64,000 bases of DNA from assembly GCF_933208495.1 (NCBI RefSeq), contig NZ_CAKOET010000005.1, forward strand, positions 58,210-122,209. Reading direction: 5' to 3'. Origin of the DNA: Convivina praedatoris. Lineage in GTDB: Bacteria; Bacillota; Bacilli; Lactobacillales; Lactobacillaceae. Both the position numbers and the translations under genes were made by a program. Numbering within the stretch: position 1 is the stretch's first letter; each line of letters opens with the position of its first letter. This document shows, piece after piece, positions 30,009 to 37,675 of the stretch. The notes under the pieces were generated by a model, which had not been told where the DNA came from, did no database searches, and saw only the letters and a program-made list of their open reading frames with translations.

Positions 30009-30835
30009 AAGTTGAATTAATAAATTCCCTTGATTTCCTTAATTTCCCGGGAATTGGTTGGCAAATTGAACAAGTTAAAACCGGCAAAAGTGACGAATTA
30101 TGGATTGCTACGCCCCATGAAGATGCTGCTAACTTAGTTAAGGGCCTAGGCCTAGATCCTACACGGGTCTATGACATGTATTCTCGGGCTTATTTGTCAG
30201 ATGTTGACGAAACGCAAGGTATTTGGTTTACGGATTTGCCAGTCCCTAATGAAGCCCAGGCCATTATTAACGACGACTGGACTAAGAGTATTATCAGTCA
30301 GGGACACGAACTGGCCAAGGTGCGGTGGTTTGCTAATTCGCAACGCTTGGTTCAGGCAGTTAGTTGGCAAGATGCCGACGGCCAAATTGATTACAAAGAT
30401 ATTTACCAACGTGACGGTAGTATTTTTGCTAAACAATATTTCAGTGAAGGTCAGTTGTTAGAGTCTGACTTTTATGTTGGTGCTCAAGAACCGCAAGCTT
30501 GTGACTTTTATTTTGAAGGGCAACGCAACTTTGTTTATGCCGATGGTCAAAAGTATGCAAATGCCGAGGACTATGTTGCTGCGGTTGGTAACAGTTTTCC
30601 TGAAAATGAGTATCGGATTACCCAGGTAGGTCGTGAAATTGATTTTGCACCGGATAATACCGTGTTAACTTTGCCAGAATCAGTTGTGGATGATCAAGGT
30701 AACATTTTAGGTAACTTGATGAACGTTTTGAACAATCCTGATCATAAGATCAAAAAAGTTCAAGTCAAGCCTCGTGACTTTGCGGTATTACGCAAGGCCC
30801 GCTTGAAGCTTAATAAAGTATCATTATTAAAATAA
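30005..30835 (+). CDS. Short GtfB-like glycosylation co-factor
   Basis: A protein of about 276 residues. It begins KVELINSLDFLNFPGIGWQIEQ and contains AYLSDVDETQGIWFTDLPVP and repeated beta strands, in the manner of the N-terminal half of accessory Sec GtfB, the non-catalytic partner that feeds adhesin to GtfA. GtfB proteins are usually about 430-450 residues, so the C-terminal Rossmann half is missing here. ATG 30005 overlaps the gtfA stop (ATGA) and follows GAGGAG. The reading is supported mainly by context. Confidence 0.55.
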   Translation: MKVELINSLDFLNFPGIGWQIEQVKTGKSDELWIATPHEDAANLVKGLGLDPTRVYDMYSRAYLSDVDETQGIWFTDLPVPNEAQAIINDDWTKSIISQGHELAKVRWFANSQRLVQAVSWQDADGQIDYKDIYQRDGSIFAKQYFSEGQLLESDFYVGAQEPQACDFYFEGQRNFVYADGQKYANAEDYVAAVGNSFPENEYRITQVGREIDFAPDNTVLTLPESVVDDQGNILGNLMNVLNNPDHKIKKVQVKPRDFAVLRKARLKLNKVSLLK

Positions 30836-30864
30836 TTATCATTTTTTAATTGGAGGAAGTGGCA

Positions 30865-32343
30865 ATGCCCATACATATGATGCCAGATTGGCAGCGGTAT
30901 CTAAATCAGGTTCCACAAATGGATGCTATGGTGCACCAGGCCAAGTTATTTACTCTCAATAAGGAAGCTGTTGAGCTAGTTGTTTGTGACTACTTACCAA
31001 AGTTTCGAGCACTGTTATCGCAAAACGGTTTAGAAAATTTATCCTATTGGTCAGCCTATGATTGCTTGCAAAATGTTAACATTAAACAACAGCGACCATT
31101 AGGTGTTCATGACTTTACCTGGCCATCAGATGCACAGTTTATTCGGATGTATGACCGGGTATTGATTATGGTCAAGCGTCAGCACTATGCAACGATTTGG
31201 CCCGCTTATCCATCTGGTGATTTGTTTGACCGGATTGATTTGATGGAAAATGATAAACTAAAACAACAATTGACTTTGGATGATCGTGGTTTTGTTTCGC
31301 GGGTGGTTAATTTTGAAAATGATGTTGTGGTGCGAGTTGACTATCTAACACCCAGTGGAGATATTGCGGTTCAAGAAAACTACCAAACTGGTTTAGTAAC
31401 GACTCAGCAAAGTTGGACCGGTCAAAAAACTTTTCCTAATATGAACGCTTTGATTCGAGAGGTCAGTGTTCGCTATCTTAAAGCCCTATCACCAGAAGAG
31501 ATTTTGTTAGTGGCTCAAACTGGTCGAAATGTTGAAATTTTGGATCAATTACCAGCTGGCTATCAAATTATCACCACTTATAATGGCGATTATGCCGAAA
31601 GTACTGTCCAAGTTCCTACTAATAGTCAGCAAATTATTGCTAGTCAACCAGGTGAAGTTCCTGCCTTACAGGCTAATTCTTTGGTTCAAGTACCCTTAGA
31701 AGTTATTGCCCCATTTGCAGCGCAATTAGTTTTGGGACGGGCAGCGCCGCATAATAAATTACCAATCTTTTGGACGGTGAATCAGGTCGATGAACAGTTA
31801 CGTCATCAAATTATGCGGACTTTAATTCAGTTAGCTCAGGAGCATCGTGAGTTGAATATTGTTTGTGAGTCGTCACAGGCAGTCGATGATTTACGAGCAA
31901 TTGTGGCTGAAGCGGCTCAACAAATGGCTAGTCAACCAGGAAGTATGACCGCGGATGTACAAGCCTTTCAAGACCAATTCATCTTTATTCCACCGCAATC
32001 TGAAGGACAGCTATTCGATTGGTTCCATGCCACTTATTTGTTGCTGGATTTTGGCAATCGGCCCAATACTTATTTACAGACTTTGGCAATTTCCAAGGGT
32101 ATTCCGCAGTTAAATCGGGTAGCTACGCCCTATTTGGTCAATGGGCAAAATGGACAAATTTTGCAAGAGCCAAGTCAAATTATTGCTGTGGTTAATCAGT
32201 ATTTGGAAGATTGGAATTACTGGATGAGTATTCAAACCGCAGCGATTCGCCTGTCCTATGAATTTGATCAACAGGAATTATGGGAAAAATGGCAAGAAGT
32301 GCTTAAACGTGCGCGTTTAGGTAATAAATACGGAGAAAAATAA
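30865..32343 (+). CDS. Accessory Sec system protein Asp1-like
   Basis: A protein of about 492 residues with no enzymatic motif. Features such as HMMPDWQRYLNQVPQMDAMVHQAKLF at the start and LLLDFGNRPNTYLQTLAISKGIPQLN near the end recall Asp1, a GT-B-fold protein without a known catalytic role that works with Asp2 and Asp3 in exporting glycosylated adhesins. ATG 30865 is chosen over TTG 30850 because GGAGGAAG lies between them. The Asp1-Asp2-Asp3 order supports the name. Confidence 0.65.
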   Translation: MPIHMMPDWQRYLNQVPQMDAMVHQAKLFTLNKEAVELVVCDYLPKFRALLSQNGLENLSYWSAYDCLQNVNIKQQRPLGVHDFTWPSDAQFIRMYDRVLIMVKRQHYATIWPAYPSGDLFDRIDLMENDKLKQQLTLDDRGFVSRVVNFENDVVVRVDYLTPSGDIAVQENYQTGLVTTQQSWTGQKTFPNMNALIREVSVRYLKALSPEEILLVAQTGRNVEILDQLPAGYQIITTYNGDYAESTVQVPTNSQQIIASQPGEVPALQANSLVQVPLEVIAPFAAQLVLGRAAPHNKLPIFWTVNQVDEQLRHQIMRTLIQLAQEHRELNIVCESSQAVDDLRAIVAEAAQQMASQPGSMTADVQAFQDQFIFIPPQSEGQLFDWFHATYLLLDFGNRPNTYLQTLAISKGIPQLNRVATPYLVNGQNGQILQEPSQIIAVVNQYLEDWNYWMSIQTAAIRLSYEFDQQELWEKWQEVLKRARLGNKYGEK

Positions 32344-32347
32344 CGGC

Positions 32348-33886
32348 ATGGCTGATATATCGGTATTACAAATTGGACAAGCAGATTGGACAAGTCAAGC
32401 TGCAATGGATGGCCTAAAATGGGTTCATACGACAGTTGCTGATTTGCCTACTTTTTTGGCGCAACAAGATGAACCTTTTAAACTAGAACAAGACTACGTT
32501 TTGTTGACCGATTTGACACTGGATAGCAGTTTGCTAGTAAGAAAAGTTGAAGAATGGCCGGCTTATCGCTTCATTTACTTGGCTGAATTGAGCCAGATTA
32601 GTGTTGAATTGCAACAGGCTTTGTCAATGCGAGGCGCCTTTCATTTTAACGAACAACAGCCACAAACGGTGGCCCAACGTATTTTAGCTGATTTGTACTT
32701 GGGACAAATTGCCTTTCCAACCCGTTTTAGTGAAGAACAATTTATTCCAACCATCAATTATGATTGGCAATTCCGTCGTTCTGGTCGTTTTTCAAGCGCC
32801 TTTACGGGTGATTTTGGCGATGATTGGCAACAAATTGGCACGTTAAAAACTTTTGCGGGGGATTTGAATCCTAATCAAGATAATTTGATTTATCTGGACT
32901 ACGATGCCACTGGGACAGCCCAAGTTAGTTTAGAGTGTGTTTTTTTCCACGGTGGTCGTTTACAACAGTTACAGTTTTTGCGCGGTGATGGGTTAGTTAA
33001 TATGACACCTTTGAAGGCTCCGGCTCGTTATCAAGATTATCAGATTATTGTCTTGGCCAAGGGGAAGGGGACTTTGGATTTACATGCGGTACATCAACGC
33101 CGTTCCCGTCACGGTTTGGGAATGTTTATTCCAGGTGGACAGCGTCAGTTGACCGAAGATAATCAAGAAGTGTTGTCCTATTTTAATCCTGGTACGAAAA
33201 AGGGACCGATGATTGTTCTTTTTGCTGGTACACGTTTACACGTGGAAGGTTTTGAAATGATGGGACCTTTGGATAAATTAGGTTATCCTTACTTGTTATT
33301 CACGGATGCTCGTAGTCAGGGAGGAGCCTTTGACGTTGGTAATGCGGCTTATGAGGCCTTGGTTGTGAAGATTATTCGTAAGGCCCAACAATTTTTGGGA
33401 TTAACTAGTGACCAGGTGATTATGTCTGGTTATTCCATGGGAAGTTATCCGGCCATCTATTACACACCAGATATCAAGCCTGGTGCTCTCTTACTAGCTA
33501 AGCCAATTTTAAATTTGGGTACTTTTACTTCCAGTGCCGAATTTCCACACAGTGGCGTTAACCATGATTGGACTTTGGATGTTCGTCGGCAATTGACTGG
33601 TCGAGTCGATCCCGAAGACACGGTTGCCTTAAATCAAAAGTTGTGGCATAAACTTGATCAACTTAGTATCGTTGACTGGCCACAGGTGTCGATGTTTAGT
33701 ATGGACAGTGATGAGTACGATGGGGTCTCCTTGCCACAGTTATTAGATTATTTGAAAGAACGAAAGGTTCGCTTGAATCATCACGGAGAACCTGGTTATC
33801 ACGAACAGAAAATTCCAGAGATGATTCGTTTCATGATTGATGAATACGAGCGGATTATTGCCGAAATGATTGCAAAGGGGCGGTAA
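32348..33886 (+). CDS. Accessory Sec system protein Asp2-like acyltransferase
   Basis: A 512-residue protein. The C-terminal part (about 270-500) is an alpha/beta hydrolase with the nucleophile elbow SGYSMGSYPAIYY (about 359) and a late LNHHGEPGYHEQ segment that can supply the catalytic His. Asp2 of streptococci is reported to O-acetylate GlcNAc on serine-rich repeat adhesins and to support export. The N-terminal half is beta-rich and unrecognised. It lies four bases after asp1. Confidence 0.72.
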   Translation: MADISVLQIGQADWTSQAAMDGLKWVHTTVADLPTFLAQQDEPFKLEQDYVLLTDLTLDSSLLVRKVEEWPAYRFIYLAELSQISVELQQALSMRGAFHFNEQQPQTVAQRILADLYLGQIAFPTRFSEEQFIPTINYDWQFRRSGRFSSAFTGDFGDDWQQIGTLKTFAGDLNPNQDNLIYLDYDATGTAQVSLECVFFHGGRLQQLQFLRGDGLVNMTPLKAPARYQDYQIIVLAKGKGTLDLHAVHQRRSRHGLGMFIPGGQRQLTEDNQEVLSYFNPGTKKGPMIVLFAGTRLHVEGFEMMGPLDKLGYPYLLFTDARSQGGAFDVGNAAYEALVVKIIRKAQQFLGLTSDQVIMSGYSMGSYPAIYYTPDIKPGALLLAKPILNLGTFTSSAEFPHSGVNHDWTLDVRRQLTGRVDPEDTVALNQKLWHKLDQLSIVDWPQVSMFSMDSDEYDGVSLPQLLDYLKERKVRLNHHGEPGYHEQKIPEMIRFMIDEYERIIAEMIAKGR

Positions 33887-33887
33887 T

Positions 33888-34994
33888 ATGAGATATCAAG
33901 TATATTGGACACCCGAAACGCAGTTAATTGAATTGCAAGGGGCAGTAATTGATTTTAAAGCCTACAATGAAGTTGAGTTTCAGCATCAATTTTTGCCTAG
34001 TGGACAGCCCATTGTCGGCTGGTACTCTCAGGCTAATTATTTAAATACTAAAACTATGTCGGATTTACCGTATTTGTATCCTGGTAAAACCTATTATTTT
34101 GACCGGCAAGTTACTAACTCCGAGCGGATGCACGCCTACTTAGCCGTAACTTTTTATGATAAAGATGGATTGGCTTTGGATACTAAGCAACAAAATGCTG
34201 ATTGCATTGAAGTGACGGTTCCAGAGGGAACTGACTATTATGAGGTTAAATTGCTTTCAGCAGGAACGGGTAGTTTTATCTTTCGAGGCTTTAATATTCG
34301 CCCTAAGGTTGAGGAGGGTTATCTACTCAGTGGCGATCAGCAATTAAATGATAATCTGTATTCCTATCTGGATATACCTAAAAGCTTGAAAAATAAGACC
34401 TTACGAGTAATTTTTTCAGAACCAGAGTTTCACAGTCTCAAATACGTGAATGATTTGATTTCTCCTAGTAATCAGGCGGTTTTGTACTTTACTACGGACT
34501 TATTGCATGCCGATAGTTATGTTCAAACTGATCTATCTGAAGAAATTAATAAGGCTAAAAAATCGGTACATGCCAACAAAATTGAATTTGTTGGGTATGG
34601 TTTGATTTCTAGTTATACGGCCTTAACCTATCAGGGAAAATTCCGTGGGAGCCATGCGGTTATTTCTGATCCCAGTGCTGATCAAAAAGTATCTTATTTG
34701 GAACGGATGTCCCCAGCACTAAGGAATCAGTTTAAAAATATTTCCGTTAGGATTAGTGAATCATTAACTGGCTCCTTTGAGTTTTTAACTAGCGCCTTTG
34801 CCAATGACTTGCGGGTGCCCGTGATGGTGCCACATCCCAATGAGGATCGGTTAGCTAGTTTACGGTATGATACAGAAACTACTAACTATACTCGCGCTGA
34901 TACCGTTCATCAGCGTCCAAGTCATCAGGAAAAGAAGAAAAGTAGTAAACTCCATAGTGGTCGGTTACGGAATTTCTTTATGAATGAAGATTAG
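33888..34994 (+). CDS. Accessory Sec system protein Asp3-like
   Basis: About 368 residues. The N-terminal 130 residues form a beta-sandwich that fits a carbohydrate-binding-like Asp3 domain (QLIELQGAVIDFKAYNEVEFQHQFLPSGQPIVGWYS..., LYPGKTYYF, FIFRGFNI). The rest is longer than classical Asp3 and contains an alpha/beta portion (TLRVIFSEPEFHSLKYVNDLI) and a basic tail. ATG 33888 after AAAGGGG is the start. It is the last gene of the operon. Confidence 0.6.
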   Translation: MRYQVYWTPETQLIELQGAVIDFKAYNEVEFQHQFLPSGQPIVGWYSQANYLNTKTMSDLPYLYPGKTYYFDRQVTNSERMHAYLAVTFYDKDGLALDTKQQNADCIEVTVPEGTDYYEVKLLSAGTGSFIFRGFNIRPKVEEGYLLSGDQQLNDNLYSYLDIPKSLKNKTLRVIFSEPEFHSLKYVNDLISPSNQAVLYFTTDLLHADSYVQTDLSEEINKAKKSVHANKIEFVGYGLISSYTALTYQGKFRGSHAVISDPSADQKVSYLERMSPALRNQFKNISVRISESLTGSFEFLTSAFANDLRVPVMVPHPNEDRLASLRYDTETTNYTRADTVHQRPSHQEKKKSSKLHSGRLRNFFMNED

Positions 34995-35000
34995 TTCATC

Positions 35001-35029
35001 AAAAAAAGCCCCAGTTAAGGGGCTTTTTT
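35001..35029. terminator. Bidirectional terminator after the Asp operon
   Basis: AAAAAAAGCCCC pairs with GGGGCTTTTTT; it also lies right after the stop of the leftward gene. Confidence 0.9.
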
Positions 35030-35031
35030 AC

Positions 35032-35685
35032 TTAGGCGTTAACAATGGTAAAACGCGTTTGATGATGTTTCGGATGCTGGATTTCTGATAGCATAGCTTG
35101 AGCCATCGTACCAGAGGTAGTTAATGATTGATCAGTCGAGTTAAAGAGCAAATTGTCTGCACCAGTAATCATTTGATCACTAGCTGGACCATCTTCAAAG
35201 GTAATTCCTGGAGAGATGCCAAACCAATTGACATTGTCCACCTGTTTTAGAAAATCTAATTCAGCCAGTTGATTTTGTGGAATAGCTTGCCAGTCTCGAT
35301 TAGCTGGGTCAGCGACGATATCATCTACCAGGTTATGCTGATCAGCACCAGTTTTTAAGCTACCAGCTCCAAGGATGAAGGCCAAGCGTGGCTTAGCTTG
35401 ATTGCGTAAGCAAGCCACTAGGTGTGCGGCTAAATCAACATGGAGGTAGGCTTGATCTGGACTAGTGGCAAAGGCATCAACAACTACATCAAATTGTGTC
35501 AGTTGACTCTTAGTCAGGTTAAAGGCATCATCGACTAAAGGTGTTATGGATGGATATTGCTGTTGAAGTTGCGTTAATTTTTCAGCATTACGACCATTAG
35601 CGGTAACCGAGAAGCCTTGTGCAACAGCAAGTTGAGTTAGGGATTGACCGGCCATGCCGGTTGCACCAATAATTAAAATTTTCAT
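35032..35685 (-). CDS. NAD(P)-binding oxidoreductase, atypical SDR/NmrA-like
   Basis: A 217-residue Rossmann protein. KILIIGATGMAGQSLTQLA is the dinucleotide-binding motif, with NGRNAEKL as the second strand, and FILGAGSLKT and WFGISPGITFEDGP follow the pattern of short NAD(P)H-binding (NmrA/YwnB) proteins. No substrate can be named. ATG 35685 is preferred, because AAAGGAAGG lies nine bases upstream; a TTG at 35694 sits on that site. It is divergent from the hairpin array on its right. Confidence 0.75.
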   Translation of the reverse strand: MKILIIGATGMAGQSLTQLAVAQGFSVTANGRNAEKLTQLQQQYPSITPLVDDAFNLTKSQLTQFDVVVDAFATSPDQAYLHVDLAAHLVACLRNQAKPRLAFILGAGSLKTGADQHNLVDDIVADPANRDWQAIPQNQLAELDFLKQVDNVNWFGISPGITFEDGPASDQMITGADNLLFNSTDQSLTTSGTMAQAMLSEIQHPKHHQTRFTIVNA

Positions 35686-35764
35686 GATAAACAACCTTCC
35701 TTTAAATTAAGTCTATTATACTTTTCATGGCAGAATCTTGCCTTATTTATTAAATTTATTCAAC

Positions 35765-35799
35765 AAAAAACAGCTAAGTATGTTTACTTAGCTGTTTTT
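35765..35799. terminator. Strong symmetrical terminator left of the first hairpin array
   Basis: AAAACAGCTAAGTA pairs with TACTTAGCTGTTTT, with A- and T-runs on both sides. No gene ends here, so it may end a transcript of the adjacent hairpin array on the minus strand. Confidence 0.8.
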
Positions 35800-35807
35800 G
35801 TTTGGAC

Positions 35808-36010
35808 GCTGTCTTAATTATTGACTACAGTTTACCAGGCTGAGTCGAATGCGATTACATAATCAAATATGTATAGGGCTTATATTACTACCAGCCAGAT
35901 AGGTAGTAAACGCCTACAATACACGTTAAGAACAACGCCAGGGACTTACATCGTCAGTGGATTGGAGTAGTAGTGTGTGCCAGGAGAAATCATACACCGA
36001 CGAAGGCCCC
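35808..36010. ncRNA. Hairpin array 1: two clear elements and one degenerate element
   Basis: Element 1 spans 35876-35914 (GGGCTTATAT, stem TTACTACC/GGTAGTAA, then ACGCC). Element 2 spans 35941-36009 (GGGACTTACAT, stem CGTC..GTG/CAC..GACG, then AAGGCCC). A weaker element around 35808-35852 shows TTGACT/AGTC followed by GAATGCG. The same architecture recurs at 48.9 and 52.6 kb. The strand is unknown. No protein-coding frame covers it. Confidence 0.6.
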
Positions 36011-36150
36011 ATAGTATCACATAAAAATATGGTATCGGTTCCGTTTTTATAAAAATTATTAACTTTATTTATTTCCTTTATTATGCAATTTTAATGAAAA
36101 ATAATCAAGCTGTTTCATTACTAATACAGGATATTTATTCCAAAAAAGAA
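36011..36150. other. AT-rich spacer without recognisable gene
   Basis: Nothing convincing was found between the first hairpin array and the tRNA terminator, apart from short AT-rich repeats. Confidence 0.5.
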
Positions 36151-36179
36151 AAAACTCCAATTTTAAGTTGGGGTTTTTT
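36151..36179 (-). terminator. Terminator of tRNA-Leu
   Basis: Read on the minus strand, AAAACCCCAA pairs with TTGGAGTTTT and is followed by T. It lies 30 bases after the tRNA 3' end. Confidence 0.85.
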
Positions 36180-36208
36180 AGTTGAGGCGGTGCTTTACCA
36201 GCCTATTA

Positions 36209-36292
36209 TGCCGATGACAGGGATCGAACCTGCACGATGAAATCATCATACCGACCTGAACGGTACGCGTCTGCCAATTCCGCCACATCGGC
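36209..36292 (-). tRNA. tRNA-Leu(CAG)
   Basis: On the minus strand the acceptor arms are GCCGATG and CATCGGC with discriminator A (36209). The anticodon stem-loop is TACCG-TTCAGGT-CGGTA, giving anticodon CAG. A long variable arm (TGATGATTTCATC) marks a class II tRNA, and the T arm has GTTCGATC. CCA is not encoded, which fits the presence of ribonuclease Z. Confidence 0.95.
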
Positions 36293-36308
36293 AAGATATA
36301 ACTAATGT

Positions 36309-36338
36309 ATTATACCTATAAAAAAGGCTTGATTACAA
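36309..36338 (-). promoter_or_regulatory. Promoter of tRNA-Leu
   Basis: On the minus strand TTGTAA (36338-36333) and a perfect TATAAT (36314-36309) are 18 bases apart. It is divergent from and nearly adjacent to the ser promoter. Confidence 0.6.
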
Positions 36339-36341
36339 GTC

Positions 36342-36369
36342 TTGACATTCAATTGTTCCGGGGTATGAT
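36342..36369 (+). promoter_or_regulatory. Promoter of the ser operon
   Basis: TTGACA (36342-36347) and TATGAT (36364-36369) are 16 bases apart. The start point would be near 36376, 15 bases before the leader-peptide binding site. Confidence 0.8.
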
Positions 36370-36407
36370 TGGGGAAGTAAATACCTAATGAAAGGGGGAA
36401 CTGGAAG

Positions 36408-36473
36408 ATGCTAATTATTAACTGCAATAATAATGTACTCTTTTCCTCCTCCCCTGTTGGCACTCATTGCTAA
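36408..36473 (+). CDS. Serine-rich leader peptide of the serCA operon
   Basis: A 21-codon frame starts at ATG 36408 after a strong AAAGGGGG site (36391-36398) and stops at TAA 36471-36473. Its second half reads VLFSSSPVGTHC; the three serines are consecutive TCC codons (36444-36452). The frame lies between a good promoter and a terminator in front of serC, the position and content expected of an attenuator leader peptide. Confidence 0.75.
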   Translation: MLIINCNNNVLFSSSPVGTHC

Positions 36474-36554
36474 TCGGGTTTATTTACGTTTCCAAATAGT
36501 AGACCAAGTTGAGCATGGGTGTTGATTAATAATCATTTGACCCCGTGCTTTTTT
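36460..36554 (+). promoter_or_regulatory. Ribosome-mediated transcription attenuator of serC-serA
   Basis: The terminator pairs GCATGGG (36513-36519) with CCCCGTGC (36541-36548), followed by TTTTTT (36549-36554). A competing antiterminator can pair GCACTCATTGCT (36460-36471, the last leader codons) with AGCATGGGTGT (36512-36522), eleven pairs with one bulged T. The second uses the terminator's left arm, so only one can form. A ribosome stalled at the Ser codons would leave 36460-36471 free; one reaching the stop would cover it. Confidence 0.72.
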
Positions 36555-36577
36555 AATACCCAATTTTGGAGGTATAT

Positions 36578-37675
36578 ATGCAAAGTTATAATTTTTCGGC
36601 TGGACCGGCAGTTATGCCGAGCGAAGTTTTGACTCAGATTCAGTTTGATTTGGATCAAAGTCAAGAAGATCATATGAGTATTTTAGAAATTTCACATCGA
36701 AGTCTAACTTTTGACAAAATTGTTGATCAGGCCAAAGCCCGCTTACGTGAGTTAATGGACTTGCCCCAAGACTATGAGGTGCTTTTTGTTCAAGGCGGGG
36801 GTTCATTGCAATTTGAAATGGTTCCACTTAATTTTGCCAATCAAGCGCATCAAATTGCGGTGTTAGACTCTGGTAATTTTGCGTACAAGGCTGCCCAAGC
36901 TGCTCAAGCAGAAGGGATATCGGCCAAAATTGTAGCGAGCTCTCGTGATGAAAAATACCGCTACTTACCACAGTTACCAGTTGATTTTTCGGCTCAAGCT
37001 TATGATTATTTGCATATTACGACTAATAATACGATTGAAGGAACCTGCTATCACCAAAGTAATTTACCGCAAACAACCGGTCCTTTAGTAGCTGATATGA
37101 GTTCTAATATTTTAGCAGAACCCTATGATATTCGTAATTTTGATTTGATTTTTGCCGGGGCACAAAAGAATTTGGGACCGGCAGGAGTAACCGTGGTGGT
37201 TGTCAAAAAGTCCTGGTTAGCCCAACAAAGAGTAACTAACGTAGGGCCGATGATGCGTTATCAAAGTTATTTAGATAAAAATTCAATGTATAATACGCCA
37301 CCAGTATTTAACATTTATGCCTTGAATTTGGTCTTAGGTTGGGTTCAAGACCAGGGTGGGGTGCCCGCTATGTATGCGGCTAATCAAAAGAAGGCCCAGT
37401 TGCTGTATGACTACTTAGATAAATCTAATTTTTATCATCCTTTGATTACAGGAGTAGATCGTTCCTTGACCAATGTTGTCTTTAGTACCGGTAATGGTCA
37501 ACTAGATCAAACAATTGCCCAACAAGCTCAGGAATATGGCTTATACAATCTAGCCGGTCATCGTTCCGTTGGTGGTTTCCGAGCCTCCTTGTACAATGCT
37601 CAGCCGCTAGCAGCGGTAACCGCCTTGATTGACTACTTAGATAAAGCACAAAAGGAGCATCGAAATGAACGTTAA
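36578..37675 (+). CDS. serC: Phosphoserine aminotransferase
   Basis: A 365-residue class V aminotransferase that makes O-phosphoserine from 3-phosphohydroxypyruvate and glutamate. Signatures: NFSAGPAVMPSEVL at the start, VLFVQGGGSLQFEM (about 66), the PLP lysine in FAGAQKNLGPAGVTVVVV (about 196) and the end AGHRSVGGFRASLYNA. ATG 36578 follows GGAGG. serA starts inside its last codons, so the two are co-translated. Confidence 0.95.
   Translation: MQSYNFSAGPAVMPSEVLTQIQFDLDQSQEDHMSILEISHRSLTFDKIVDQAKARLRELMDLPQDYEVLFVQGGGSLQFEMVPLNFANQAHQIAVLDSGNFAYKAAQAAQAEGISAKIVASSRDEKYRYLPQLPVDFSAQAYDYLHITTNNTIEGTCYHQSNLPQTTGPLVADMSSNILAEPYDIRNFDLIFAGAQKNLGPAGVTVVVVKKSWLAQQRVTNVGPMMRYQSYLDKNSMYNTPPVFNIYALNLVLGWVQDQGGVPAMYAANQKKAQLLYDYLDKSNFYHPLITGVDRSLTNVVFSTGNGQLDQTIAQQAQEYGLYNLAGHRSVGGFRASLYNAQPLAAVTALIDYLDKAQKEHRNER

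Noticed and set aside
36376..36577. T-box riboswitch before serC
   Set aside because: There is no TGGNACC-type T-box core, and the promoter-to-gene distance is too short for a full T-box leader.
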